Assembly (NCBI GenBank): GCA_029979505.1
Contig: JAPOHH010000008.1
Location: forward strand, 1-44,842
Direction: 5' to 3'
DNA from: a bacterium
GTDB taxonomy: Bacteria > Pseudomonadota > Gammaproteobacteria > GCA-002705445 > GCA-002716945
DNA length: 44,842 nt
Of this stretch, positions 17,990 through 26,361 are shown in pieces. How positions within the stretch are numbered: position 1 is the stretch's first letter; every line of letters begins with the position of its first letter. Both the position numbers and the translations under genes were made by a program. The notes below the pieces were generated by a model. That model was not told the DNA's origin. It was given only the letters and a program-made list of their open reading frames with translations, and did no database searches.

Positions 17990-18740
17990 ACTTTTTATCT
18001 TTATTGATTTTTATAGTCTTAAAGTCATTATTTTTAAGATCTATCAAAAAAAGTTTACTATCTAAAATATTGCCAAAGTTACATATTAACTTTATACATT
18101 CATTTGCTAAAAGTGTCCCTACAAATCCTGTTACACTTCCAATAATACCTGTATCTACGCATGAACCAGATGATTTAGGTAATTCAGGATACAAACAGCG
18201 ATAACAAGGAGTGTCATCTAAATCATTTCTAAATACTGCAACTTGTCCTTCAAATTTAAGAGCAGCTCCTGTGATAAGCGGAATCTTATTTGATAATGAT
18301 ATTGAATTAATAATCGTTCTTGTTTCAAAATTATCTGTACAATCAATTATAATATCGTATGTTCTAATAATTTCATCGTTGAACGCCTCATCAACCTTGA
18401 TGTACTTTGTGTTAATAGAAATTTCAGAATTAAATTCTAGTAGCTTTTCTTTTGCTGCATCAACTTTTCTTTTTGAAATATCGCTTTCTGAAAATAATGT
18501 TTGTCTATTTAGATTAGAAAGTGACACAACATCGTTATCTAAAAGCATCATTTTTCCAATACCAGATGATGCTAAATATGTCGCAGCTGGGCACCCAAGT
18601 CCACCAAGTCCAATTATTACAACTTTTGAATCACTAAGAAGATTTTGACCGTTGATATCAATTTCTGGGAGAACAATTTGTCTGTTGTATCTGAGTAATT
18701 GATTATCAGTTAAATCAACCTTCGTTTTTTTGGCTTGCAT
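17973..18740 (-). CDS. moeB: MoeB/ThiF-family adenylyltransferase
   Basis: This E1-like enzyme adenylates the C terminus of MoaD (or ThiS). The 255-residue protein has RYNRQIVLPEI, the nucleotide loop VVIIGLGGLGCPAATYLA, NLNRQTLF, and a zinc site from two Cys pairs (CYRCLYP and the C-terminal CEYC). Its place between the DUF1244 gene and moaA favours MoeB, although such proteins can serve both MoaD and ThiS. It overlaps the DUF1244 gene by 26 bases. Confidence 0.9.
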   Translation of the reverse strand: MQAKKTKVDLTDNQLLRYNRQIVLPEIDINGQNLLSDSKVVIIGLGGLGCPAATYLASSGIGKMMLLDNDVVSLSNLNRQTLFSESDISKRKVDAAKEKLLEFNSEISINTKYIKVDEAFNDEIIRTYDIIIDCTDNFETRTIINSISLSNKIPLITGAALKFEGQVAVFRNDLDDTPCYRCLYPELPKSSGSCVDTGIIGSVTGFVGTLLANECIKLICNFGNILDSKLFLIDLKNNDFKTIKINKDKKCEYCE

Positions 18741-19008
18741 TAAATTTATCCAATTGTTCCTTGGTTGCCTCTTTTTGATATCTCTCTTTATATTCTTTGT
18801 AAGGCATACCGTATATTAGCTCTCTTGCATCATCATACGATAATTCTTCGCCTTGAGATGCTGATTCAGACACATACCATTTTGAAATACAATTCCTGCA
18901 AAAGTTAGCTAAGTTCATTAGATCTATATTTTGTACCTCAGGATTATCTCGCAAGTGTTTCACAATTCTTCTAAATGTTGCTGCTTCAATTTCTGTTTTT
19001 TTATTCAT
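18715..19008 (-). CDS. DUF1244 family protein
   Basis: A 97-residue protein matching the DUF1244 pattern: EAATFRRIVKHLRDNPEVQN, LANFCRNCISKWY, then DDARELIYGMPYKEYKERYQ. It contains a CxxC. The function is unknown; it is a small soluble helical protein common in proteobacteria. It shares 26 bases with the start of moeB and follows a perfect palindrome (19025-19040). Confidence 0.85.
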   Translation of the reverse strand: MNKKTEIEAATFRRIVKHLRDNPEVQNIDLMNLANFCRNCISKWYVSESASQGEELSYDDARELIYGMPYKEYKERYQKEATKEQLDKFNASQKNEG

Positions 19009-19024
19009 ACTATATTCTACTATA

Positions 19025-19040
19025 TATAGATTAATCTATA
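19025..19040. promoter_or_regulatory. 16-bp perfect palindrome upstream of the DUF1244-moeB-moa run
   Basis: TATAGATTAATCTATA reads identically on both strands, with no spacer, in the 38-base gap between the EamA stop and the DUF1244 start. The lack of a loop makes a terminator hairpin unlikely and an operator for a dimeric regulator more plausible. In AT-rich DNA short palindromes also arise by chance. Confidence 0.3.
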
Positions 19041-19046
19041 AATAAA

Positions 19047-19928
19047 TTAACGAGATGAATTAGCTAATTTAATACCTGCTAAAATTACAATTAGACCAAA
19101 AATATAGTTCCAACTAAACGCATCATCGAGTATTAAGATACCAAATAGTATTGCCCATAGAGGTATTAGAAAATTCATTATCGACAAAAATGAAGCGCCT
19201 GCTGTTTGTAGTATTTGAAAATATATTATTGTTGCAATAGCAGTACATAGTATACCTAAAAGCAAGATGTTGTAATTTATGAGAAGCATAGAAATATCAA
19301 CATTGCTATTATCAATAAATATAAGATAAATTGACATGAAAAAAGTAGCAAATAGAATAGTACCTGTTGATGCGCTTACCGGATCTGTCATTTTATATTT
19401 CTTTCCATATATCGCTGCTATAGAATAAAGTGTAGATCCCAACATTACTTGAAGCTGAGATATGAGAGTTGTGCTGAAAGAATTTCTTATGAATAAGTCT
19501 TCTCTATAAATTAAAATAAATACACCGAAAAAGGATATAATAAATCCAATAAATTTTTGTTGATTAATTTTTTCATCAGCTAAAAAAAAATGTGATAGCA
19601 GTATAGTTGTTATTGGCATTGTTGCCATAAGTATGCCTGCCATTGCACTATCAATATTTCTTTGCCCATTTATTATAGCTATGAATGGAATTACAATACC
19701 AACAAGACTCATAAATAGGTAATAATTAAGTTGTGAGAAACTTATTGAGAATCTTTTGTAAATAAAATAGATTAAAACTATGAGAAAGACTGATCCGACA
19801 ATTAAACGTCCAGCTACAATCACCTCAGGTGTGAAAAAATCAAGAGCTATCTTGTTTAACGTAAAAGCTCCCCCCCATATCGCAGACAGTAAAATAAGAA
19901 GGAACCAGTTAGTTTTAAATAAATCCAT
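19047..19928 (-). CDS. EamA/DMT-family transporter
   Basis: A 293-residue membrane protein with about ten helices in two EamA repeats. Typical features are the start FLLILLSAIWGGAFTLNKIA, the GQRNIDSAMAGILMATMPIT segment of repeat one, and TAIATIIYFQILQTAGASFLS in repeat two. The family exports metabolites or amino acids; the substrate cannot be told from sequence. It starts 23 bases from divergent MOSC. Confidence 0.88.
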   Translation of the reverse strand: MDLFKTNWFLLILLSAIWGGAFTLNKIALDFFTPEVIVAGRLIVGSVFLIVLIYFIYKRFSISFSQLNYYLFMSLVGIVIPFIAIINGQRNIDSAMAGILMATMPITTILLSHFFLADEKINQQKFIGFIISFFGVFILIYREDLFIRNSFSTTLISQLQVMLGSTLYSIAAIYGKKYKMTDPVSASTGTILFATFFMSIYLIFIDNSNVDISMLLINYNILLLGILCTAIATIIYFQILQTAGASFLSIMNFLIPLWAILFGILILDDAFSWNYIFGLIVILAGIKLANSSR

Positions 19929-19951
19929 GTTAATATTAATATCGAGAAAGT

Positions 19952-20611
19952 ATGAAAATTCTATCTATAAATGTTTCTGAACCACAAAAGGTTATATTTA
20001 ATGGTAAAGAGCTTATCACAAGTATATACAAAAAGCCTGTTACTAAATCAGTTCACGTATCATCACAGGGTATAGAAGGTGACAGGCAGGCTGATCTTAC
20101 GGTTCATGGTGGTTATGATAAAGCAGTCTATGCCTACTCCCATGCTCACTATAAAACATGGGGTAATGAAATGAAAAAAGAGTTTAATGAGTATGGACTC
20201 GTTGGTGAAAACCTTACTATTGATGATTTCAATGAGAGTGACATTAATATTGGTGATCAATTCAAAATTAATGAATGTATAGTTCAAGTTAGTCAACCAC
20301 GTATTCCATGTTACAAAATTGGCATAAAAATGAATAGTAGAGATTTTCCAAAAATGTTTTCTCAATCAGGATTATTAGGTGGTTACTTAAGAGTTATTCA
20401 AGATGGAAATATTTCTACTGGAGATGAAATCCAAAAAATACATGACGAAAAAAACTCAATGTCACTTAAGGATATTGCGGATTTACTATTTGTTGATATT
20501 AAAAATATAGAGCTTATGAAGAAAGCATTAGATATTAAACCTCTTACTGAAGAAATTAAGGAAAAGTTTAGAGAGAGATTGATGAAATTAGGTGATTTTT
20601 CCTCTTTATAA
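19952..20611 (+). CDS. YiiM-like MOSC-domain protein
   Basis: MOSC domains are found in Moco sulfurases and in molybdenum enzymes that reduce N-hydroxylated substrates. The 219-residue protein has SQGIEGDRQADLTVHGGYDK, VGENLTIDDF, and the cysteine region QPRIPCYKIGIKM. A C-terminal three-helix domain (about 165-215) is typical of YiiM. Adjacent Moco genes on the other strand support a Moco-related role. The zinc-finger gene starts four bases downstream. Confidence 0.85.
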   Translation: MKILSINVSEPQKVIFNGKELITSIYKKPVTKSVHVSSQGIEGDRQADLTVHGGYDKAVYAYSHAHYKTWGNEMKKEFNEYGLVGENLTIDDFNESDINIGDQFKINECIVQVSQPRIPCYKIGIKMNSRDFPKMFSQSGLLGGYLRVIQDGNISTGDEIQKIHDEKNSMSLKDIADLLFVDIKNIELMKKALDIKPLTEEIKEKFRERLMKLGDFSSL

Positions 20612-20614
20612 CTA

Positions 20615-20851
20615 ATGATTAAACGTCAAAATCTCAAAATACTGAAAAATCATGAAAAATCTGTGTCGTGTGATGGTGATGTAAATACCGGTCGACATCC
20701 AAAAGTTTTTCTGACATTAAAAGATGGGAGTGCAGAATGTTATTACTGTGGTAAACTATTTGTCACTGAGGATACTCATGAAAAGTATCTAAATAAAGCT
20801 AGGAGAAACTTTAAGAAAAATAAAAATGTTCAAAAAAAGAGAGACTATTAA
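20615..20851 (+). CDS. NDUFS6-like zinc-finger protein
   Basis: A 78-residue protein with the zf-CHCC pattern: VSCDGD, GRHPKVFL (His) and AECYYCGKLF (two Cys), giving a Cys-His-Cys-Cys zinc site. The family is related to the NDUFS6 accessory subunit of complex I and occurs as stand-alone proteins in proteobacteria. A basic C-terminal tail overlaps the hisI start by 26 bases. The precise function is not established. Confidence 0.8.
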   Translation: MIKRQNLKILKNHEKSVSCDGDVNTGRHPKVFLTLKDGSAECYYCGKLFVTEDTHEKYLNKARRNFKKNKNVQKKRDY

Positions 20852-21281
20852 ACAGGTTGAAGAAGGTAACGATTTAGCACCTAAATTCGATGAAAATGGG
20901 TTTATCCCTGTTGTTACAACAGACGTTGAATCGGGCATCGTTCTCATGCATGCATACATGAATGATGAAGCGCTCAAAAAAACGATCACTACAAAAGAAG
21001 CTCACTATTACAGTAGAAGCAGAAAATGCTTATGGCATAAAGGATCCACAAGCGGTTTAATCCAAGATGTAAAAAATATATTTATTGATGATGATCAAGA
21101 TTGTATATGGTTGAATGTCAATGTCAGAGGAGAGGCAAGTTGTCATGTGGGATATAAATCATGTTTTTATAGAGAAATAGACTTAGAATCTAAACAGCTT
21201 GAGCTTAAATTTATTGAAGACGAAAAGATATTTGATCCTGATGACGTCTATGGCGATGCTCCAAACCCAACAATTCTATAA
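20826..21281 (+). CDS. hisI: Phosphoribosyl-AMP cyclohydrolase
   Basis: HisI opens the purine ring of PR-AMP in histidine synthesis. The 151-residue single-domain protein has MHAYMNDEALKKTITT, AHYYSRSRKCLWHKGSTSG, and the zinc/magnesium site DDDQDCIWLNVN plus GEASCHVGYKSCFYR. It is a stand-alone cyclohydrolase without a fused HisE domain and is not near other his genes here. Its end overlaps the convergent small membrane protein gene by six bases. Confidence 0.95.
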   Translation: MFKKRETIKQVEEGNDLAPKFDENGFIPVVTTDVESGIVLMHAYMNDEALKKTITTKEAHYYSRSRKCLWHKGSTSGLIQDVKNIFIDDDQDCIWLNVNVRGEASCHVGYKSCFYREIDLESKQLELKFIEDEKIFDPDDVYGDAPNPTIL

Positions 21282-21503
21282 ATTTAAATTTCTTATAAAA
21301 AAGTTTGCCAACACACCAGTTATATATAACGTTAAAGCTAAATAAATCGAACCAAATGACATTGATGAGAAAAAGTATAAGATAGATGGAATTGGGCTAT
21401 ACTGAGAAAAGTATCCATGCGTAAAATGAATAAATATTAATAGCGGGACTGAAATTAATGCCCCATGAAGTATGTTATTGATTATGTTTTTTAAATAACT
21501 CAT
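21276..21503 (-). CDS. Small membrane protein, unknown
   Basis: A 75-residue hydrophobic protein with two likely membrane helices (about 12-30 and 42-68). No family is recognised. Its start codon is 12 bases from the divergent RibD-type gene and its end overlaps hisI, so it fills the gap exactly as the other genes in this compact region do, which supports it being real. Confidence 0.5.
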   Translation of the reverse strand: MSYLKNIINNILHGALISVPLLIFIHFTHGYFSQYSPIPSILYFFSSMSFGSIYLALTLYITGVLANFFIRNLNL

Positions 21504-21515
21504 AAATTAACGATT

Positions 21516-22292
21516 ATGTCTAAAATTAGTATAACAAAAAAAACAGCTTGGTCACTTATTTTAAAAATTAATAAATCTATTCCATGTGTTAGACGTAATA
21601 TCATTAATATCAATGAAAAGATTGCTAAAACTGAAATACAATTATCATATGATATAAAAAATAATTTGATAAAAGAGTCTAATATTCTTTTTAATGAGGA
21701 TACTGAGAACTTATTAAGAATTTTTTTTCCAATTATTTTTAACTATAAAAAGAATCAATACATTGCTCATATTGCTCAATCTCTTGATGGATATATTGCG
21801 ACTGAGAGTGGAGAGTCTAGATATATAAGCGGGAAAAAAAACTTGGAACATATACACATGCTTAGAGCTATATCTGACTTTATAATAGTAGGGGCAAATA
21901 CTTATATTGAAGATAATCCAAAGCTTACAACAAGGTTAGTAAAAGGAGATAGTCCAAAGATTTTTATATTCGACCCTAAAGGAATTATTAAGGAAAAAGA
22001 TTTTCAGTCAAATTCGACTCATTTGTCAGGTAATCATAAATCATTTCTGCAATTAATTAAATCAAGAAAAAGATCAATAATTTATATTGAGGGTGGTGGT
22101 AAAACGATATCTTATTTTATTAAAAAAAATCTATTAGATAGACTTCATGTGTGTTTATGTCCAATCATAATGGGAGGTGGCAGAGCCTCTTTCATTGAAG
22201 AAAGATATATTAAATTATCAGACACAAAATCTTATAAACCTAATCATTATAAAATGGGTGAGGATATATTATTTGATATCAATATTAACTAG
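21516..22292 (+). CDS. RibD C-terminal-domain reductase-like protein
   Basis: A 258-residue protein. Residues about 80-255 are a RibD_C/DHFR-like reductase: AQSLDGYIATESGESRYISG, a dinucleotide-binding FIIVGANTYIEDNPKLTTR, then IIYIEGGGKTISYFI and CPIIMGGGRASF. RibD_C enzymes reduce the ribosyl side chain of a pyrimidine in riboflavin synthesis with NADPH. The deaminase domain is absent; instead there is an about 80-residue N-terminal extension of unknown fold. The gene converges on the UPF0104 gene with an 8-base overlap, placing it in the PTPS/dehydrogenase/glycosyltransferase locus rather than with rib genes. Substrate unknown. Confidence 0.8.
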   Translation: MSKISITKKTAWSLILKINKSIPCVRRNIININEKIAKTEIQLSYDIKNNLIKESNILFNEDTENLLRIFFPIIFNYKKNQYIAHIAQSLDGYIATESGESRYISGKKNLEHIHMLRAISDFIIVGANTYIEDNPKLTTRLVKGDSPKIFIFDPKGIIKEKDFQSNSTHLSGNHKSFLQLIKSRKRSIIYIEGGGKTISYFIKKNLLDRLHVCLCPIIMGGGRASFIEERYIKLSDTKSYKPNHYKMGEDILFDININ

Positions 22293-23154
22293 GATTCTTA
22301 TTAACTAAGAAATACATACCTGGAGTTGAACATAACAAATTAGTCAAACCGTAAACTATTGCTACTGTTACACTTGCAGATACCGATAATCCAAGCAAAA
22401 ATGAAACAGCTAGCGCTGCTGTCTCTCTAACTCCCCATCCTCCAATACTAACAGGTAGAGTCATTGAAAATAAAACGAGTGGTGCGAAAACAAAAAAACT
22501 GACTATATCAATATCAAGGTCTAATGCCAAGGCACAAATAATATAAGTAGTTATATATGTAACAACAATTATTAATGACAGAAAAAAATGTTTATAAAAT
22601 AGTTTACCGCTAAAAAAAAACTTAAAGTTATTTATATAATTGTTTTTATTATAATACCTAAAGACAAGTTTTATTAATGATAAGATAATTATAATCAAAG
22701 CAAGAGTATACAATAAAGCTTCATATTTTTTATTCAATAAAAAAAGTAAAGCTAATGACATAATAAAAGTAACAACTAATGAAACTTGACCAGATAAACG
22801 TTCAAATATTACTGATTGCAAAGATTTTAAGAAGTTGCCTTTTTCGTCATTGACTTTAATATTTATTGTTCGATAAATATCTCCAAGAATTCCTGTAGGG
22901 AGAATATTATTTAAAAATCCTGAAATATAGTAAAATTTGATTGCGTCAGAGTATGCTATCTTGAAATTGGTATTTGAAGCTATAAAATACCATCTCCATG
23001 CTGACAGCATGTATTGGAATATACTTAGTATAACTACTATAGGTAAGTAGATTAAGTTTACATTTTGTATTAAAACATGGATATCGGCGCCATAGCTATA
23101 AAGTAAATAACTCATTAAAAAAATGGAAATAATATATTTAGTCAGTCTCTTCAC
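22285..23154 (-). CDS. UPF0104 / LPG synthase transmembrane-domain protein
   Basis: A 289-residue protein with about eight helices and the family motif NNILPTGILGDIYR (about 80-95), VIFERLSGQVSL and SIGGWGVRETAALAVSFLLG. It corresponds to the membrane (flippase-like) domain of lysylphosphatidylglycerol synthases, without the cytosolic aminoacyl-transferase domain. Related proteins handle lipid-linked intermediates. It overlaps the methyltransferase gene by 4 bases, at the end of a five-gene minus-strand run. Confidence 0.82.
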   Translation of the reverse strand: MKRLTKYIISIFLMSYLLYSYGADIHVLIQNVNLIYLPIVVILSIFQYMLSAWRWYFIASNTNFKIAYSDAIKFYYISGFLNNILPTGILGDIYRTINIKVNDEKGNFLKSLQSVIFERLSGQVSLVVTFIMSLALLFLLNKKYEALLYTLALIIIILSLIKLVFRYYNKNNYINNFKFFFSGKLFYKHFFLSLIIVVTYITTYIICALALDLDIDIVSFFVFAPLVLFSMTLPVSIGGWGVRETAALAVSFLLGLSVSASVTVAIVYGLTNLLCSTPGMYFLVNKNPS

Positions 23155-24023
23155 TTACGTTTAATCAAAATATCATTATGACCAACATATAAACTGATTT
23201 TTTTATTGTCAATTTCATATTTTTTTTGTTCATACCACAACTTTAGTATTTTTCTATCTATCCCTTCCATATGAAATAAAGATTTTTTAGTATCTAAAAT
23301 ATATCTGTTTAGAAATATTTTATCCATTTCAGAATGATTTTTTATTTGCCAAGGAGATTCTTTAATTTTAATAGATAAATCTCTACTCTTTGCTAACTTT
23401 GAAATATATTCAATCGACTTGCAGCCCAATGCTAAACCAAAACCTTTGTCAGATCTTTGATGATTATTAAAGAAAGATAATATATATTTATCCATTGTGT
23501 TAGATGGTGTCCACTTAACCTTACCATTGAAACAAAGCGAAAAATATAATGCACAATCACTTTTTGCTATCTTTAATATATTATTAATAGTAGATTTAGA
23601 CATAAGATCTAAAACAGCAGAAAAACTTATCAGTTGGTATTTGTCATATCCTTTATTATATTTATTACAATCATTTTTTATAATTTTTATATTAGAGATT
23701 ATCTCTTTATTATTCTTAATCAATAAATCAAGATTGTTTGTATTAGATTGAATTTTGAGATGTGGTTCTATAACAGATTTAATATTTCTTTTTATTGATT
23801 TTAGAAGCTTAATATCATAATCGATTAAAACACATTTTTTATAATTGATATTATTCTTAATAGACCAAACTAAAAAACTTCCGGAGCCACAATATAAATC
23901 TAAAAGATTTATATTTTCAGTTGTAGGTAATTTATCTAGGTATTCAAATAATAAAGGAGAACGGGCTTGCATATCATAGACTTGCCTCATTTCAATCCAT
24001 GATGAACTGAATTTATTATCCAT
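23151..24023 (-). CDS. Class I SAM-dependent methyltransferase
   Basis: A 290-residue protein with SAM motif I LLDLYCGSGSFLVW (about 40-53), an acidic loop CVLIDYDIKLLKSI, and a later LISFSAVLDLMSK strand corresponding to motif IV/V. The C terminus is specific to this family. Such enzymes methylate small molecules; the substrate is unknown. It overlaps the glycosyltransferase gene by 8 bases and the UPF0104 gene by 4, so it is firmly part of the locus. Confidence 0.75.
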   Translation of the reverse strand: MDNKFSSSWIEMRQVYDMQARSPLLFEYLDKLPTTENINLLDLYCGSGSFLVWSIKNNINYKKCVLIDYDIKLLKSIKRNIKSVIEPHLKIQSNTNNLDLLIKNNKEIISNIKIIKNDCNKYNKGYDKYQLISFSAVLDLMSKSTINNILKIAKSDCALYFSLCFNGKVKWTPSNTMDKYILSFFNNHQRSDKGFGLALGCKSIEYISKLAKSRDLSIKIKESPWQIKNHSEMDKIFLNRYILDTKKSLFHMEGIDRKILKLWYEQKKYEIDNKKISLYVGHNDILIKRK

Positions 24024-24996
24024 ATAATACTCTTTTAAAAGAATTTCCTACCTCTTCCCATGTTTTTAATTTAATATTTTTTTTTATGGGTGAAGATTCA
24101 ACAATAGCAGATACAATAGATTTTACATTTCTCAAATTGACATATTTCCTTCTATAACCAACCAAGTTCTCTCTAAAAACAGGTATGTCTGAAACGACTA
24201 GCGGTAGGCCCAAAGCTGCGCATTCAATATTTGCCATACCATATCCCTCATACTTGCTAAGACATAAATATACTTTAGCCTTTTTGAGAAAATCAATTAA
24301 AACATTTATATCATCTATACAGTCAAGAAACTTAACTCTATCATTTAATTCATACTCATCAACTAAAGAGGAAAGATATGAGAAATATGAATTTCTTTTA
24401 TCATTTTTACCTATAATCGTAAGAGTCCATTTGTCATCCATATGATTAAGTGTTTCAATGCAAGTCTCTAGATTTTTTCTAGGTATAATCGAGCCAGTGG
24501 TAATGATATTATAACCATTTGTGTCATTATTTTTTTTATGCTTCCAAAAAATATCGTCAACGCCTGGGCTTATAACTTTTATGTCTATTTCTTTGTTTAA
24601 TATTTTTTTTATTACTCTTTTCATAGTCTTACTCACAGTAATTATTTGGCTAGCAGAAGAGAAAATCTGTTTTTCTTTTAGTTTAATTAAAATATTGCCA
24701 TATTGATGATTTTCGTACGATACAGGATGATGAATAAGTAAAATTATTCTATATTTTTTAGACAATATTTTTGATAAGTAGCTGATGTTGGATGCAATCA
24801 AACCGTCAATTATGACCGTAGACCTATTAGGTATAGCTTTTAAATTAAAGAATATTTTTTCTAATCTCATTCTAGCTTGTGGTATTGGGATATTTATAAT
24901 CTTACATCTATTTGAATTTAGATACTTAAGGACATTTATATCGTATTTGTTACCGCCAGAAATCGAAGTAAGATCTGGAGTAATGAAATAGTTCAC
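24016..24996 (-). CDS. GT4-family glycosyltransferase
   Basis: A 326-residue GT-B fold enzyme. The donor-binding half has VISPGVDDIFW, TGSIIPRKNLETCIETL, and the EGYGMANIECAALGLPLVVS segment with the EX7E-type acidic residues. The start codon is GTG at 24996. Retaining GT4 enzymes transfer sugar from a nucleotide sugar, often to a lipid or small-molecule acceptor. One base separates it from the PTPS-like gene. Acceptor and sugar are unknown. Confidence 0.85.
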   Translation of the reverse strand: MNYFITPDLTSISGGNKYDINVLKYLNSNRCKIINIPIPQARMRLEKIFFNLKAIPNRSTVIIDGLIASNISYLSKILSKKYRIILLIHHPVSYENHQYGNILIKLKEKQIFSSASQIITVSKTMKRVIKKILNKEIDIKVISPGVDDIFWKHKKNNDTNGYNIITTGSIIPRKNLETCIETLNHMDDKWTLTIIGKNDKRNSYFSYLSSLVDEYELNDRVKFLDCIDDINVLIDFLKKAKVYLCLSKYEGYGMANIECAALGLPLVVSDIPVFRENLVGYRRKYVNLRNVKSIVSAIVESSPIKKNIKLKTWEEVGNSFKRVLYG

Positions 24997-24997
24997 T

Positions 24998-25390
24998 TTA
25001 AATCTTTTTTAAATATGAAGCTGATGCTACATGATTTTCTTTTAAATTAATTTTTATCGAATGTATTTTATTTAATGGGTAATCGATATTATCTAATTCA
25101 TAATAAATATCATCTGCAAATTGTTTGGCCATAAATTCTGTAGTAGTAATTTGACCATCGAATTTATCTATATCATCTAGATTTTTGTAATTATATTTTT
25201 CTATGACTTGCTTTAGAATTTTAGTAATGAGACCAATATCTATAATTACATTTTTTTCAATAAGAGATAGTGATGAAATAGTAAGTTCAATAATATAGGT
25301 TACCCCATGAAGATTTTTAGCAGGACCAAAAAATTCATCCTTTAAGCTGTGAGCAATAAAACAATAATCTTTAATTTTTAATTCATACAT
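24998..25390 (-). CDS. PTPS/QueD-fold protein with degenerate active site
   Basis: A 130-residue protein with the QueD/PTPS T-fold. It keeps FIAHSL (His14) and LHG (His28), the TTTEFMA motif and the C-terminal ILKEN-like Glu (INLKENHVA). However, the catalytic Cys four residues before the HGH motif is Ala24, the third zinc-ligand His of HGHN is Val30, and the catalytic Asp-His of LDHQYLN is replaced in YNYKNLD. Compare the intact queD at 4797-5168. It is therefore unlikely to be a second QueD. From memory, homologues with FGPAxxLHG occur beside similar dehydrogenases in alphaproteobacteria. Zero gap to the dehydrogenase gene. Confidence 0.8.
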   Translation of the reverse strand: MYELKIKDYCFIAHSLKDEFFGPAKNLHGVTYIIELTISSLSLIEKNVIIDIGLITKILKQVIEKYNYKNLDDIDKFDGQITTTEFMAKQFADDIYYELDNIDYPLNKIHSIKINLKENHVASASYLKKI

Positions 25391-26359
25391 TTAATATTTC
25401 ACAACCTTGCATAAGCCTTTAGGATTTCCTTTATTAAAAAACAAAGGAAGATTCTCCAAAGATAACTCTTTTTTATCAATCAGAATATCTAATTTATCAT
25501 CTTTTAGCATTTTTAATGCTAAAAATCTTCTATCAATATTATTCCATTTTTTCGATTTATACGATGTGATATTTCCAACTTGAGAAAATATTAATTTTAA
25601 TCGTCTGGAGAAACAATTCTCTCCCATTTTAATCTTGGCTTGCTGTTTACCGTACCAACTCAAAATACATATTTTCGTCTCAAGTGGCGATTTATCAATT
25701 ATTTCATTTAGAACGCCCACTGATCCTGAGCATTCGTAGATAATATCTGGATTTTTAATATCGCACAAATCTTTTTTGAAAGTGATGCCAAACGCATCAC
25801 AAAGTTTCTTTTTTTTAGAATCTATATCTATTACGGTCACATTAACACCAAATGTATTATGCAGTACATATGCCATTAGTAACCCAACTACCCCTGCACC
25901 TATAACATAGGTTTTATCACCTATTGAAGGTTTTGAATCCCACATGGCATTAATTGCGGTTTCCATATTCGCAGTAAGTAATGCTCTCTTGATAGGTATA
26001 TCATTTGGTATAAGCGTTATTAATGATGAGTTTATTTTATAAATAGATTGATGTGGAAACATAGTATAAACATATTTATTAATAAGCTTTTTTGGTCCAT
26101 CAATAATTTTTCCTACACTTAAATATCCATATTTTACAGCGCCACTGAATTCTCCCACTTGATGTGGTGCTCTCATAAATTTATATTGATTTTTCGGAAC
26201 TTGTGAATCAAAAACTATCTTTTCGGTACCATAACTAACCCCAGAGTATATAGCTTCAATTAAAACTTCATCATCTGTGAGCTCAAAATTAATCGATTCT
26301 TTTTTTACTACTCCTTTTTTATTAGATACCCAAAATGATTGTGTTGTATAATGTCTCAT
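25391..26359 (-). CDS. Zinc-type alcohol dehydrogenase relative (MDR superfamily)
   Basis: A 322-residue protein of the medium-chain dehydrogenase fold. It has SGVSYGTEKIVF near residue 36, VKYGYLSVGKII, and the Rossmann motif YVIGAGVVGLLMAYVL (about 150-166) followed by acidic VIDIDSKK for NAD. The usual catalytic and structural Cys ligands of classical alcohol dehydrogenases are not evident at the N terminus, so a zinc-independent or altered mechanism is possible. Its ATG is two bases from the divergent CDP-alcohol transferase ATG. Likely oxidises or reduces an intermediate of the locus. Confidence 0.78.
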   Translation of the reverse strand: MRHYTTQSFWVSNKKGVVKKESINFELTDDEVLIEAIYSGVSYGTEKIVFDSQVPKNQYKFMRAPHQVGEFSGAVKYGYLSVGKIIDGPKKLINKYVYTMFPHQSIYKINSSLITLIPNDIPIKRALLTANMETAINAMWDSKPSIGDKTYVIGAGVVGLLMAYVLHNTFGVNVTVIDIDSKKKKLCDAFGITFKKDLCDIKNPDIIYECSGSVGVLNEIIDKSPLETKICILSWYGKQQAKIKMGENCFSRRLKLIFSQVGNITSYKSKKWNNIDRRFLALKMLKDDKLDILIDKKELSLENLPLFFNKGNPKGLCKVVKY

Positions 26360-26361
26360 GA

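Noticed and set aside
19869-19876. Run of C in GCTCCCCCCCAT as a possible second CsoR half-site
   Set aside because: It is within the EamA coding sequence and has no opposing GGG arm.
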